DNA of 64,000 nt from Haladaptatus pallidirubidus (GCF_020700235.1 NZ_CP085301.1:2356001-2420000), one strand, 5' to 3'; shown: positions 25,182 to 34,683, counted from the stretch's first letter. Program-made: numbers and translations. The notes: generated from the letters alone by a model not told the origin.

Positions 25182-26015
25182 TTAGTTTTGCTCGACTTCC
25201 AGAATGCGGGCGTCACAGTCCTCGCAGGTCGCCGCCACGACTTCCATCGAGCGACAGCAGGATTCGACGGTTTCCTGTTCTGCGGTAATCGTACCGCTAC
25301 ATTCCGGACAGGTTTCGAGAAAGATTCGGAGCCCGCTCAGAATTCGGCTCTGATTGTCCACGGAGAGTTCGTCCCAGTCGCCGTAGCGGTCGGACAGTTC
25401 GCGAGCCGCGGCGAGGTCGGCGACCAGCGCGGCGTGGGACTCCCATTGGCCGAGTCGGTGGCCGTCAATTCGGGCGAGGAAGGCGCTCTCGTGTTCCTCG
25501 AACTCAAGTTCCTCTTCGTCCGCACCGAGGATGCGACTCAAGTCGCTTTTTTCGGCACCGTCTTCGAGTACGCGCTCCATGCTCTCCTGCCACGCCGTTT
25601 GAAACTCGTTGTCGAGACAGAGATCGTCGATTTCTTCACAGGTTTCGATGACGCTCGCTTCCGTAAGCACCTCTTCAGGTTCGCGGTCAGACGCTTTGGG
25701 GGCCTCCGTCGGCGCGCCTATCTCGCTCTTGTCGAATATCCGGAGCAACCAATCGGGGAAGTACGTCTTCGTTAACGTCGGCGTTCCGGGGACGAGATAA
25801 CCTCGGAGGTAGATGGCCGCCATACTGAACACAAAGAACGCGATACCGACTGGTATCGCCGCAAATGTCAGCGCTGTGCTGACGACCACGGCGATTGTCA
25901 CGTTTACAATCGTGCAAGGGGTACAACGGTTTTCCCCTACGTATTCCGTTTGTCTGAACCGGTCGACGTATCCCGGTAGTTCCGTACTCATTTCGTTTCT
26001 ATTATTTTGCTTCAT
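25182..26015 (-). CDS. Origin-adjacent membrane protein with C-terminal zinc ribbon
   Basis: A 277-residue protein pointing toward the origin. Residues ~35-75 hold two adjacent hydrophobic segments (TIVNVTIAVVVSTALTFAAI; VGIAFFVFSMAAIYL). A long acidic helical part follows, and the last ~45 residues contain CPEC ... ESCCRSM ... CEDCDA, which looks like a zinc ribbon. I do not recognise the family. Proteins next to haloarchaeal origins are sometimes origin-associated, but nothing in the sequence shows a replication role. The ATG at 26015 is used; an in-frame ATG at 25991 is possible. Confidence 0.75.
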   Translation of the reverse strand: MKQNNRNEMSTELPGYVDRFRQTEYVGENRCTPCTIVNVTIAVVVSTALTFAAIPVGIAFFVFSMAAIYLRGYLVPGTPTLTKTYFPDWLLRIFDKSEIGAPTEAPKASDREPEEVLTEASVIETCEEIDDLCLDNEFQTAWQESMERVLEDGAEKSDLSRILGADEEELEFEEHESAFLARIDGHRLGQWESHAALVADLAAARELSDRYGDWDELSVDNQSRILSGLRIFLETCPECSGTITAEQETVESCCRSMEVVAATCEDCDARILEVEQN

Positions 26016-26182
26016 AACTATATACTTATTGTTGAAATAGATTGATGGCGGTTAAAAATGCCGGACGTCGGGCAATGGAATATAGTTGCCACTTTGACAA
26101 ATAGCAGCCACAGCTTCTATAATAGTATCAGTCACAACCCCTAAAACAGCATTCAGTCGCTTGCTTCTACCGTTGTTCTCAA

Positions 26183-27898
26183 CTATCCGCTTGGCGATTC
26201 CGCCCCTCGAAGCCGAATCGTTACGATGCTTCCGCGTGGTTCGTTGGTGCCGAACGTGAGTTCGCCGCCGAACTTGCCGACGACCCAGTTCGTCAGCCAT
26301 AGACCGAGCCCACTTCCATGTTGGAGCGCGGTTTCCCTCCCATCGATGAGAACCAACTGTTCCTCTTTCGGGATTCCCGGTCCATCGTCCAAGACGATTA
26401 TTTCCGTCCAGTTGTCCTCCTCCAAATCGACGGTGGTTACTGAAAGCATTACGTCTGGAGCATCCCGATCGTTGTGCTCGATTGCGTTCTCGACGACCTT
26501 GTTGATGACTGTATCGAGCGTTTTGTCCCCGTAGACCCATGCGGTATCGGGAAGTTCGGTCGAGAGAGCGACGTTTGGATACGACCTCTGAAGGTCGGAA
26601 CAGGCGCGTTCGATGATACTCGTAATTTCTACGGCTGTCTCCGTTTTGCCGCTTCTGTCGAGCGTCTTTCCGACTTCGCGGGCCTTCTCGCTGATGTCGA
26701 TTAGCTCGGCCGCTTTTCGTTTTATGATTTCGACGCTCTCCGCCGTTTCTAGAACGGTTTCCTTGATGTTGTCCGCGTGCCCGAGTACGACGTTCAAGTC
26801 GTTTCGGAGGTTGTGTCGGAGGATACGGTTGAACACCTGTAGTCGCTGTTCCCGTCGTACCAACTCCTGTCGCGTTCGAACCGAATTTATCGCGTAGGCG
26901 ATGCTGTTTCCGAACTTCGAAAGTACCTGCCGCTCCGTTTCATCAAATGCGTGCGGATGGTCGGTATAGACGTTCAAAACGCCGTAGAGTGAAGTTTCGT
27001 ACCGGAGCGGTATGACGGCCTTAGAGTGATACCCGCGTTCGAGCGCTTTTTCCCGCCAGTGCTCCAATGACGAATCTGGTGGGTTTATCTCTTCTGTGTG
27101 AATTACTTTCCCCGTACAACTTGTCCCTTCTGTACTCTCTATCTCCTTGTCGACGGAAACCTCCACTTCTGCAAAATCTTCTCCTGAAAAATTCCCGTCC
27201 GCAATATCCTGCGTAATCTGTATCTCTCCGGTTTCAAACGCGCGGGAAACCGAATTCGATTCGTGTTCTTTCGTGTCGGTGTGAAACACTGCGTCGAGAT
27301 AGCCCGCTTCGATTCCGGCGGAAAATCGCGGTGTGATGCAACCATCCTCTTCTTTTCCTACCCATGCGAACAGATAGGATTGGGAGTCGGCGAGGCGCTC
27401 GCAGACGGATTTTTCGATGTCCTCTCGCGTGGACGCTTCGAGAAGCGACTGGCTCACGTCCCAAATAAGGTCATTGATTGCTATCTGTCGTCGAACCGCC
27501 TTCTCCGCACGGCGGTGGGAGACCGCGTTTTCGATTCGGTTGGCGAGGGAAACGAACTGTCGCCGTCCGTCGCCTTTTTGGAGATAGTCAGTTACCCCTG
27601 CGGAAATAGCCCTGCTGGCGGTGTTTTCGCTTCCACCACCCGTCATGAGGATAAACGGCAGTTCCGGACGTATCTCCCTAACCGAATCTAACAGTTCCAG
27701 CCCGTTCATCCCCGGCATCTCGTAGTCACTAACGACGCAGTCGAACTGCTCCTCTTTCAGACGATTGAGGGCGTCGTGTGGGGCGTTTTCGGTGTGAACT
27801 TCCACGTCGTCGAGTTTCTGCTGGAGGATGTCCGACGCGACCGTTGCGAAGAACTGGTTGTCCTCGACGTGAAGCACCCGAATCGGGCGACGTTCCAT
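26183..27898 (-). CDS. Receiver-GAF-histidine kinase hybrid
   Basis: A ~571-residue signalling protein. A receiver domain (1-120) has acidic residues in VLHVEDN and phospho-acceptor Asp58 in CVVSDYEMPGMNG. A GAF-like domain (~150-340) ends VLNVYTDHPHAFDETERQVL. The kinase part has the H-box RILRHNLRNDLNVVLGHADN, N-box NKVVENAIEHN, DDGPGIP and GSGLGLWLTNW. No membrane segment, so cytosolic. Archaeal kinases of this layout often lack a classical partner, and none is adjacent. I chose the ATG at 27898; a TTG nine codons upstream is the other option. Confidence 0.9.
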   Translation of the reverse strand: MERRPIRVLHVEDNQFFATVASDILQQKLDDVEVHTENAPHDALNRLKEEQFDCVVSDYEMPGMNGLELLDSVREIRPELPFILMTGGGSENTASRAISAGVTDYLQKGDGRRQFVSLANRIENAVSHRRAEKAVRRQIAINDLIWDVSQSLLEASTREDIEKSVCERLADSQSYLFAWVGKEEDGCITPRFSAGIEAGYLDAVFHTDTKEHESNSVSRAFETGEIQITQDIADGNFSGEDFAEVEVSVDKEIESTEGTSCTGKVIHTEEINPPDSSLEHWREKALERGYHSKAVIPLRYETSLYGVLNVYTDHPHAFDETERQVLSKFGNSIAYAINSVRTRQELVRREQRLQVFNRILRHNLRNDLNVVLGHADNIKETVLETAESVEIIKRKAAELIDISEKAREVGKTLDRSGKTETAVEITSIIERACSDLQRSYPNVALSTELPDTAWVYGDKTLDTVINKVVENAIEHNDRDAPDVMLSVTTVDLEEDNWTEIIVLDDGPGIPKEEQLVLIDGRETALQHGSGLGLWLTNWVVGKFGGELTFGTNEPRGSIVTIRLRGAESPSG

Positions 27899-28064
27899 TC
27901 TACTACTGGTCTTGTATGTGACCAATAAATAACTTTATCCTGGTCTCCCCTTTTCACTCAATCATATAAATATATCGTCGTATGTTTTGTTGGATTATCT
28001 ATGTTTAAACATCGGTGTAGTGATTTTATGCGGCCTCTCGACTCACGAAATCTGCCGATTCCGG

Positions 28065-28790
28065 TCAGTCGCGCCCTTCCGGCCCGACCGGAACTTCACC
28101 GAACGATGGTGTTTTCGTGTTTTTCGGGGATGCCCATTCGACGGCGTTTCCGAGAATTTGTCGTATCTCCGACTGCCGATAGATGGGATACGTCTCGTGT
28201 CCCGGTCGAAAGTAAAAAATCCGGCCTGACCCGCGGCGGTAACAACAACCGCTTCGGAACACTTCGCCGCCCTCGAACCAACTCGCGAAGATCAGTTCGT
28301 CCGGTGCGGGAACGTCGAATCGTTCACCGTACATCTCCGCCTTCGGCACGACGACTTGCTCGCCGATTCCTCGCGCAATCGGATGGTTCGGCTCCACCGT
28401 CCAGAGTCGCTCCCGTTCGCCCTCGTTTCGCCATTTCAGGTCGCAGGTCGTCCCCATGAGTCGTTTGAATATTTTCGAAAAATGACCGGAATGGAGAACG
28501 ATAAGACCCATACCGTCGAGAACGTGCTTTTGAACTCGTTCTACGACCTCGTCTGCAACCTCCTCGTGGGCGGCATGTCCCCACCACGTCAGTACGTCCG
28601 TGTCATCGAGCACGGCTTCGGTGAGACCGTGCTCCGGTTCGTCCAACGTGGCGGTTGTCACGTCGAAACCACGCGATTCGAACAGTTCCGCGAGTATCGC
28701 GTGGATTCCATCCGGATAGCACTCCTCCGCCGCTCCTCCCTCTCGCTCGTGTCGAAATTCGTTCCACACCGTGACTCGCGGTTTGTTCAT
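28065..28790 (-). CDS. ThuA-like trehalose utilisation family protein
   Basis: A 241-residue protein with the glutamine-amidotransferase-like fold of Thu[21 protein letters not shown] starts the domain, and [20 protein letters not shown] and [20 protein letters not shown] are the family's core segments. [20 protein letters not shown] and [18 protein letters not shown] lie near the end. ThuA proteins act in disaccharide (keto-trehalose) catabolism in rhizobia; the haloarchaeal substrate is not known. I start at MNKPRVTVW because longer versions begin with unrelated residues. Confidence 0.85.
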   Translation of the reverse strand: MNKPRVTVWNEFRHEREGGAAEECYPDGIHAILAELFESRGFDVTTATLDEPEHGLTEAVLDDTDVLTWWGHAAHEEVADEVVERVQKHVLDGMGLIVLHSGHFSKIFKRLMGTTCDLKWRNEGERERLWTVEPNHPIARGIGEQVVVPKAEMYGERFDVPAPDELIFASWFEGGEVFRSGCCYRRGSGRIFYFRPGHETYPIYRQSEIRQILGNAVEWASPKNTKTPSFGEVPVGPEGRD

Positions 28791-28902
28791 GCGGCATACC
28801 ACTTCGGAGAGCCATTCACTGTTTCGGAATGATACCGACAGAAAATCTCTCGGCACGGTGTTTACCAATGCCGTTTATTCGACCTCCCCGCGAAGTCGCC
28901 AC

Positions 28903-29305
28903 ATGGAACCACGAATTAGCATCGTCACGCTGGGCGTTTCAGACCTCGACGAGCCCATTCAGTTCTATCGAGACGGCCTCTCGCTCCCGATGGACGAACG
29001 CGACGCTGACGCCTCGATTGCTTTCTTCGAAATGTCGGGAATGAAACTCTCGCTCTACCCTCGCGAACTGCTCGCCGAGGATGCGACGGTTTCCTCCGGG
29101 GTCGGTGAATTCGACGTGAATCACGCTCGCGCACAACGTCGAATCACAGAATGCAGTGGACGACGTTCTCGACGAGGCGGTTTCGGCGGGTGGCGAACTC
29201 GTGAAACCGGCACAGGAGGCGGATTGGGGCGGTTACTCCGGCTACTTCGCCGACCCGGACGGTCACCTCTGGGAAGTCGCGTGGAATCCGTACTGGGAAT
29301 TCTAA
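28903..29305 (+). pseudogene. VOC/glyoxalase-family protein, frameshifted
   Basis: MEPRISIVTLGVSDLDEPIQ through GVGEFDV is the first part of a vicinal oxygen chelate protein. One extra base near 29117 shifts the frame; the next frame then reads TLAHNVESQNAVDDVLDEAV, and later GYSGYFADPDGHLWEVAWNP before YWEF and a TAA at 29303-29305. Total length (403 bases) is one more than a multiple of three, matching a single insertion. The restored protein (~133 residues) has the family's C-terminal DPDGHLWE motif with the metal-ligand Glu. It could be a recent lesion or a sequence error. Confidence 0.85.
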
Positions 29306-29449
29306 ACAGAGAACTATCGTGATCATCGTACGATTTTTCATTCGCGTCTCCGTCTGTAACCATCTACGCGAGAACTTCCAAGAGGGAATTTGATACGATT
29401 TTCTCGCGAAACGAATCAGAAAGTTTTCATTCGAACTGTTTGAATTGGC

Positions 29450-30308
29450 ATGCGACGCTGTTGGTTTCTCGCAACCGGAACCGCCCTCCTTTCCGCCGTT
29501 GTCGCCGGATGTGGCCACCACTCTGTCGTTCTCGGTGTGGACGACGCGACAGCAGACGACATCGCCGACGAAGTTTCGACGACCGCCGACCTCGGTTCTG
29601 AAGAATATACTCTCGTCACATCGCCCCGCGAGAATGGGTCGGCTACACGGAGCGGACTGTACGAACTGTTCGACCGAACTAACGCCGTCCGGGTTGACGA
29701 TTCCTTCGACGAAGTTTCGGAGGCTCGACTCACGAGTAGCGAAGTGACGGTTTACGAGGATCTCATCGATTTCGAACCGGAAGATACGACGCCGAAACTC
29801 GACGAAATCGAATACGAGAACTTGCCGGAGACGGATCGCCAACGCCTCGACTCCCTCTTTTCGGGGGAAACTCCGGCTAGTCAAGACGGGTTCGGTATCG
29901 GCTTCAGTTACGAAACTGCCGGAGAAGTGGGGGAACGAATCGGTGTTCGTTCCGGAGCGACAGTACGACATCGTCGTTCGCGGCGAGAATCGGTAGCGGG
30001 TTGGAATCGACTCCCGAACTGCCTCCGAGGCTGAGTACCGATACGAGGTGACGGAGATAGCTCCTGATGATGATACATTCGCCGAGCAGATTCGACAGTA
30101 AAACCTGTTCACACTCACGGAACTTTCCGACGCCGAACGTGCAGTCGTCACGGAAGCAATTGAGGGAGGGTATTTCGAAGCGAACGACGCCTTCAACTCG
30201 GTGACTAACCGCATCCGAGGGTACGAGGGATTAGACGTGGATGAGTTCTATGGGACGTGGCTCATCGAGTACGAGGGTGCTGAGTATCTCACCTACGCTG
30301 AATGGTAA
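29450..30308 (+). pseudogene. Haloarchaeal lipoprotein, multiply disrupted
   Basis: The N-terminus is a lipoprotein signal (LATGTALLSAVVAGC, lipobox Cys). The frame is good to ETAGEVG near 29930; a shift in a run of five G then continues NESVFVPERQYDIVVRGENR. A TAG follows (29994-29996), then RVGIDSRTASEAEYRYEVTE, a TAA (30099-30101), and NLFTLTELSDAERAVVTEAI to the final TAA at 30306-30308. One frameshift plus two stops makes sequencing error unlikely. The intact parent would be a ~285-residue surface lipoprotein of unknown function. Confidence 0.8.
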
Positions 30309-30322
30309 CTACTTTGTCGACA

Positions 30323-31021
30323 CTACTCCTCTGCAACTTCGTCGTCCTCCCATCCTTCGCTGTACACCTGTTCGTCGGGAACGCCGATGTCCGCGAGTTT
30401 CTCCCTCGTTTCCACGACCATTCCCGGAACGCCGCAGACGTAGACATCCGTTTCTTCCGGTGACGAAACTACTTCCTCGATATGCTGCTGAACGTGTCCC
30501 GTTTTCCCCGCCCATTCTTCCTCGGAGAGTGAATACACTACGGTTAGGTTCTCGTGCGCCGATTCGAGTTGGTCGAGCGTTTCACGGAACATAACGTCTT
30601 CCTGCGTTTTCTCGCCGTAGAGGAACGTCGCCTCGCCAGTCCCTTCCCGGAGATACTGTTTCACCATCGCCATCATCGGCGTGATTCCGGTTCCGGTCGA
30701 GACGAACGCCACGTCCGAATCCAAATTCCGAAGATAGAGGTTTCCGTCCAACTCTTCGATTTGGATGATGTCTCCGGGTTCTCGCTCGTGCATGTACACC
30801 GACGCGGTGCCCTCGTTGTACTTCTTTATCGCCAGCGTGATACTGTCCGTTCCGGGTCGCGTCGTCGCGGTGTAGGGTCGAATCACTTCGTCGCCGTTCT
30901 GTTCGAAGTGCAACTGGGTGTGTTGACCGGGCTCGAAATCGAACTCGTCGGCGGCGGAGAGTTCGAATTGCTTTACCTGCGGGGTCATCCGATGAATGGA
31001 CGTGATTTCGACTTCGCGCAT
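30323..31021 (-). CDS. FAD-binding oxidoreductase (ferredoxin-NADP reductase family)
   Basis: A 232-residue flavoprotein with an FAD beta-barrel (FEPGQHTQLHF; RPYTATT, the FAD-binding RxY(S/T) motif) and an NAD(P)-binding domain (VAFVSTGTGITPMMAMVKQY; CGVPGMV near the end). It would pass electrons between NAD(P)H and a carrier such as ferredoxin. No iron-sulfur domain is fused. The start at MREVEITSIHRM matches the beginning of the domain; upstream in-frame residues look like translated promoter. It ends 14 bases from the broken lipoprotein, on the opposite strand. Confidence 0.88.
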   Translation of the reverse strand: MREVEITSIHRMTPQVKQFELSAADEFDFEPGQHTQLHFEQNGDEVIRPYTATTRPGTDSITLAIKKYNEGTASVYMHEREPGDIIQIEELDGNLYLRNLDSDVAFVSTGTGITPMMAMVKQYLREGTGEATFLYGEKTQEDVMFRETLDQLESAHENLTVVYSLSEEEWAGKTGHVQQHIEEVVSSPEETDVYVCGVPGMVVETREKLADIGVPDEQVYSEGWEDDEVAEE

Positions 31022-31150
31022 GACTTGTTTCTCATTGGTAACACGGGTAAACGAATTGGCCAACACGTCCGTCCGAGTCGTTCGTCCGATTTGAACCGTG
31101 CCGAATACGCAAGCAGAGTGCATAACCGGTTCGACCGGCTTATTTACTCT

Positions 31151-31513
31151 ATGACAGAGTATGCAGACCTCTCTGATGTCCCTCGAAACAAACGTGGTTC
31201 GATCCGACGAGTGCGAAAACTAAGCACTCTGCTCGACGAAGCGTTTCGCGTCCCCGGAACGAACTTTCGGTTCGGACTCGACCCAGTGATGGGCCTTTTG
31301 CCTGTCGGCGGCGACGTGGCGTCCGCCTTGATTTCTCTCTACATCGTCCTCGAAGGCTATATGATGGGCGTCCCTCGGCACACGCTCGTCCGAATGCTGG
31401 TGAACATCCTCATCGACACCTTCGGCGGGTCTGTGCCACTTCTCGGGTCGCTGTTCGACGCCGGTTGGAAGGCGAACGTTCGAAACCGAAAACTGCTCGA
31501 AAAACACATTTAA
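31151..31513 (+). CDS. DUF4112 membrane protein
   Basis: A 120-residue protein of the DUF4112 family: FRFGLDPVMGLLPVGGDVAS followed by ALISLYIVLEGYMMG, then VLVNILIDTFGGSVPLLGSL and FDAGWKANVRNRKLLE. It has two or three hydrophobic helices and is widespread in bacteria and haloarchaea, without known function. It diverges from the flavin reductase 130 bases away and overlaps the end of the TrmB gene by four bases. Confidence 0.85.
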   Translation: MTEYADLSDVPRNKRGSIRRVRKLSTLLDEAFRVPGTNFRFGLDPVMGLLPVGGDVASALISLYIVLEGYMMGVPRHTLVRMLVNILIDTFGGSVPLLGSLFDAGWKANVRNRKLLEKHI

Positions 31514-32568
31514 TTATCGAGTTCGAGCGTCACGTCCTCCGCCTCGAAATCCTCGATGAACGACCCGGAACCACCGATACTAACCTCTCCATCCTCAGTT
31601 TCGAGGACGAGGGCGGTTTCGACCGGAAATGCATTGGACGCCGGTTCGACGAGTCCCTGTCGCACGGCGGCGATCGTTCCCTCGATGGTCACCGGGCCGT
31701 TTTCGCCGCCGACTTGCCGTGCGTGAACACGCGCGCGAACCGGATAATTTCCCCGACGATGGAGCGTCGCGTGTAACACTGCGTGGCGAAAGTCGTGGAA
31801 CGTCCGCGGAAGTTCCGCCGGAGCGATTGCGTACACTTCGTTCGCCATCGGCCAGTAGTTGCCGAGAAACGATCCGACGAGGACGGGAACGAGTTGTTCC
31901 TGTGCGAACGTAATCGACTGCTTGTCGCTGTTCGAGCGAACTATCATCTCGGTCGGTGCGACGAGGCCGAATCGCTGATCGACGGTGAGCGTCGTCGGCA
32001 TCGGTTCGCGCCACGCACGCGCGGCGCTCGCGATGCCTTCGAACTCCGATTCGTCGATGTCGTCGGGGTTGACGCCGCTGACGACGAGCAGGACGAGAAC
32101 ACCGCGCTCGACTGCCGCCCCGAGTTCGTTTGCCACCTCGGGAAGGTGTTCGTAGGGTATCGAGAGCGTGATTTCCTCGTTCGCCTCTGCCAGACAATTT
32201 TCGATTCGTTTGATGACGGTGACGCGGGATTTGATGACCTCGAATTGATCGGGGTCGCTGGTCGTCGCGGAAAATCGTTCGTCCAGCGCCGGGCGCATCG
32301 TTTCGATCCGGTCGGACAGCGTCCCGATGACCTGTTCCGGTGGATTCGCCCGAATCATCGTGGGCACCACGTGGTCGTTGACGTCCACGAAACCTCGTTC
32401 TGCCAACTTCTCGCTGGTGCTGTAGACGTAGCGTTTCGAGACGCCAGCGTCATCCGCGATGGTGCTGGCTTTCGCCTCGCCCTGTTCCAAGATTGCGAGA
32501 TATGTGTCGACTTCCTTCTCCGAAAGACCGAACTGCCGAAGCAGGTCGGAGAGCGTGCGGTCGTCCAT
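31510..32568 (-). CDS. TrmB-family sugar-responsive regulator
   Basis: A 352-residue regulator. Residues 1-70 form a winged helix (LSDLLRQFGLSEKEVDTYLA; KASTIADDAGVSKRYVYSTS). The middle has the TrmB effector-binding phospholipase D-like part (SIPYEHLPEVANELGAAVER), and the end is a beta-rich sugar-binding section. TrmB proteins sense maltose, trehalose or glucose and control ABC sugar importers. Here the adjacent amylase and permease genes are both headless, so the regulator may have lost its local targets. Upstream in-frame codons do not look like protein; I start at MDDRTLSDL. Confidence 0.88.
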   Translation of the reverse strand: MDDRTLSDLLRQFGLSEKEVDTYLAILEQGEAKASTIADDAGVSKRYVYSTSEKLAERGFVDVNDHVVPTMIRANPPEQVIGTLSDRIETMRPALDERFSATTSDPDQFEVIKSRVTVIKRIENCLAEANEEITLSIPYEHLPEVANELGAAVERGVLVLLVVSGVNPDDIDESEFEGIASAARAWREPMPTTLTVDQRFGLVAPTEMIVRSNSDKQSITFAQEQLVPVLVGSFLGNYWPMANEVYAIAPAELPRTFHDFRHAVLHATLHRRGNYPVRARVHARQVGGENGPVTIEGTIAAVRQGLVEPASNAFPVETALVLETEDGEVSIGGSGSFIEDFEAEDVTLELDN

Positions 32569-32602
32569 TCGTTGTCGGGTCTTCTTCGTGAAAGTATAAA
32601 CC

Positions 32603-33545
32603 TCACTCGGTGACGAGGGCGACGACGACGCTCTCAACCGTGAGTTTCGTTCCGCCATCGTCCACAGTCGTTCCGCCGTCGCTCTCTTCTGCGCCCGGAA
32701 TCCGGTCGCCCGTCACGATATTTTCATCCTCGATTTCCGCGTTCAACGTTACCTCTCGCGCCGATTCGCCGAAGTTCAGGATCACGACTGCGCGCGAGTC
32801 CGCGGACTCGCGCGCGAACGCGACGACACTCTCAGAGCCGTTTTTCGCTTCCAGTTCGACCCGTTCCACCGACCCGTCACGAAGGACGGGATGCTCGTCG
32901 CGCGTGCTGCTCAGTGCGCGGTGGAACGCGGTCAACTCGTCGTCGCCGTGTTCCCACCGCATCGTTCCGCGATAGTCGGTCATGCCGCGCTCTTGGCCGT
33001 AGTAAATCATCGGCGCGCCGGGAAGCGTGAACGTCGCGGCGGTCGCGGCCTTGAGCGCGTCGTAGCCGCAGTCGTCCAGATAGCGCGATTCGTCGTGATT
33101 TTCGACGTACCGCAGATGCACTGCGCTGTCGGGGAAACCAGACCGTATCCCGTCTTTCAACGCATCGAAAATCGCGGTGGCGGGTTTCTCGCCCCGCCCG
33201 ATTTCGCGCAGGGTTCCGTACATCGTCGTGTCGTAGTGCATCGTAAATTCGCCTTCGTGGTAGTCTGGATCTCGCGGAATCGTCTCGTCCAGCAGGAGGA
33301 AATCGTCCGGAACCCTGCTTGCGATTTCCTTCCAGAATTCGTGCGGGACGCCCCACGCAACGTCGCATCGGAATCCATCGACCATTCCGGCCCACTCGTC
33401 GACCACGTCGAGGAGGAACCGACGCACGGCGAGGGAATCGAAGTTGAAGTTCGGAATCTGTTCCCAGTTGAAGTAGCGTTGGGCGCGTTTTTCTCCCGTC
33501 TCTTCGTCCGCTTTCCAGACGTACCAGTCGCGGTACTCCGGTACA
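32603..33545 (-). pseudogene. Glycoside hydrolase family 13 amylase, N-terminal part lost
   Basis: From VPEYRDWYVWKADEETGEKR to the C-terminal beta domain this is a GH13 alpha-amylase/cyclomaltodextrinase-type enzyme. Region II (DGFRCDVAW, nucleophile Asp), region III (LLLDETI, acid Glu) and region IV (YVENHDESR) are intact. The first third of the barrel, with region I (DxxxNH), is missing: homology starts abruptly near 33545, where the sequence becomes the end of a permease on the other strand. An in-frame ATG at 33559 could begin a 318-residue product, but it should be inactive. Confidence 0.85.
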
Positions 33546-34019
33546 CCCGCCGCGCTCATCGCGCTCTACGCCACGTTCGTCCAGGTCGGACTGGACAACA
33601 GCAAACTCGCGCTGTCGGCGTACTACGCGGCGACCGCTGTGCCGTTCAACACGTGGCTGTTGAAGACGTACATGGACAACATCCCGACCTCCTACGAGGA
33701 GGCGGCGATGATGGACGGCGCGTCCTCGTGGCGCATCGTCTGGGAAGTCATCCTGCCGCTGTCGAAGGCCGGACTGGTGACCGTACTCGTGTTTAGCTTC
33801 CTCGCGGGATGGACTGAGTTCATCGTCGCGCAACTCCTGCTCGACGCGGACAAGTACACGCTTCCGGTGGGACTCTACAGCCTCGTCGGCAAGTATTCGA
33901 CGCCGTGGGCGCGGTTCTCGACCTTCGCCTTAACCTTCGCCACGCCCATCATGCTCGTGTATCTGTTCGCCCAGCGCTACATCGAGAGCGGCCTGTCGTT
34001 CGGCGGGATGGAAGGGTAA
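33546..34019 (+). pseudogene. Sugar ABC transporter permease (MalG type), N-terminal half lost
   Basis: The frame is open from about 33546 and reads PAALIALYATFVQVGLDN, then the permease signature YEEAAMMDGASSWRIVWEVI (EAA loop) and TPIMLVYLFAQRYIESGLSF, ending GGMEG at 34017-34019. That is the C-terminal ~155 residues of a MalG-like carbohydrate permease, with three or four of the usual six helices. No start or promoter precedes it, since the sequence upstream is the truncated amylase in opposite orientation. Confidence 0.85.
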
Positions 34020-34079
34020 AATCGAGACTGATGCTGTCAGACTCGGCTCGAACTCGGTGCAGAACGGAGACGGGAAAGT

Positions 34080-34307
34080 CTATCTTTTTGTCGCATCCTC
34101 AACGATAGTGTGAAAGCCGTAGGCGAACTGCTGGAATCCGTAAAAGGCGACGACGCCCCAGACGAGTAGTGCTGGTATGGCGGCAAGCCACGGGCTGAAC
34201 ATGGCGACGAGTACGGATGCCGAGATACTACCGACGAAAAGGGGAATGGTTCCAACGATGCCGTTGAACGCGACGTCAGTGGCTGCAGACTGGCGAGACA
34301 TGTTCAT
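34080..34307 (-). CDS. Small two-helix membrane protein
   Basis: A 75-residue protein with two hydrophobic segments (~15-35, NGIVGTIPLFVGSISASVLV; ~40-60, WLAAIPALLVWGVVAFYGF) and a charged tail. No family is recognised. The ATG is followed two codons later by another. It stands alone between the permease fragment and a short remnant. Confidence 0.55.
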   Translation of the reverse strand: MNMSRQSAATDVAFNGIVGTIPLFVGSISASVLVAMFSPWLAAIPALLVWGVVAFYGFQQFAYGFHTIVEDATKR

Positions 34308-34386
34308 CTATCGAACAGAGTAGCATAAAATATTTTGTATCAATCACGTCACTCGTGAAGATACTCTACAACGAAGCAATCGCAGA

Positions 34387-34683
34387 CTACGGACTTACCA
34401 CCGCAACGTCTCCGAACAGCGCGTCGCCCTCGTGAACGAGCACCGTCGCGCCGCTTTTTCCTGTTCCGGGAGTCGGGCGTAGTCAGGGTGCCGAGGTGAC
34501 GACCTGTTCTACGTCAGCGAGGGACTGGCCGACCACGGCCAGTCCCGACCGAAGCGTGTCGAGCGTTCCGGTCGCTCTGACGCTCGTGCCGATGAGCGTC
34601 GTCGGTTCGACAGACGCGGTGCCGAGCACGTAGACGCTGTTTTCTCCCTCGAACTCCGCGTTTCCGAGTCGAATTCGTTCCAC
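34387..34683 (-). pseudogene. Short remnant, possibly of a GIDE-like domain
   Basis: The frame MERIRLGNAEFEGENSVYVL ... SVEPTTLIGTSVRATG ... LADVEQVVTSAP stops at a TGA near 34483. A neighbouring frame then reads PGTGKSGATVLVHEGDALFG and DVAVVSP before a TAG at 34387-34389, which looks like the same protein continuing after a shift. The VYVLG.A...PTTLIG pattern recalls GIDE-type domains, but weakly. Probably the tail of a larger lost gene. Confidence 0.4.

Noticed and set aside
33546..34019. The permease fragment as a functional short gene starting at the ATG at 33639
   Set aside because: It would keep only the last helices and the EAA loop, with no promoter or partner, so it cannot form a transporter.
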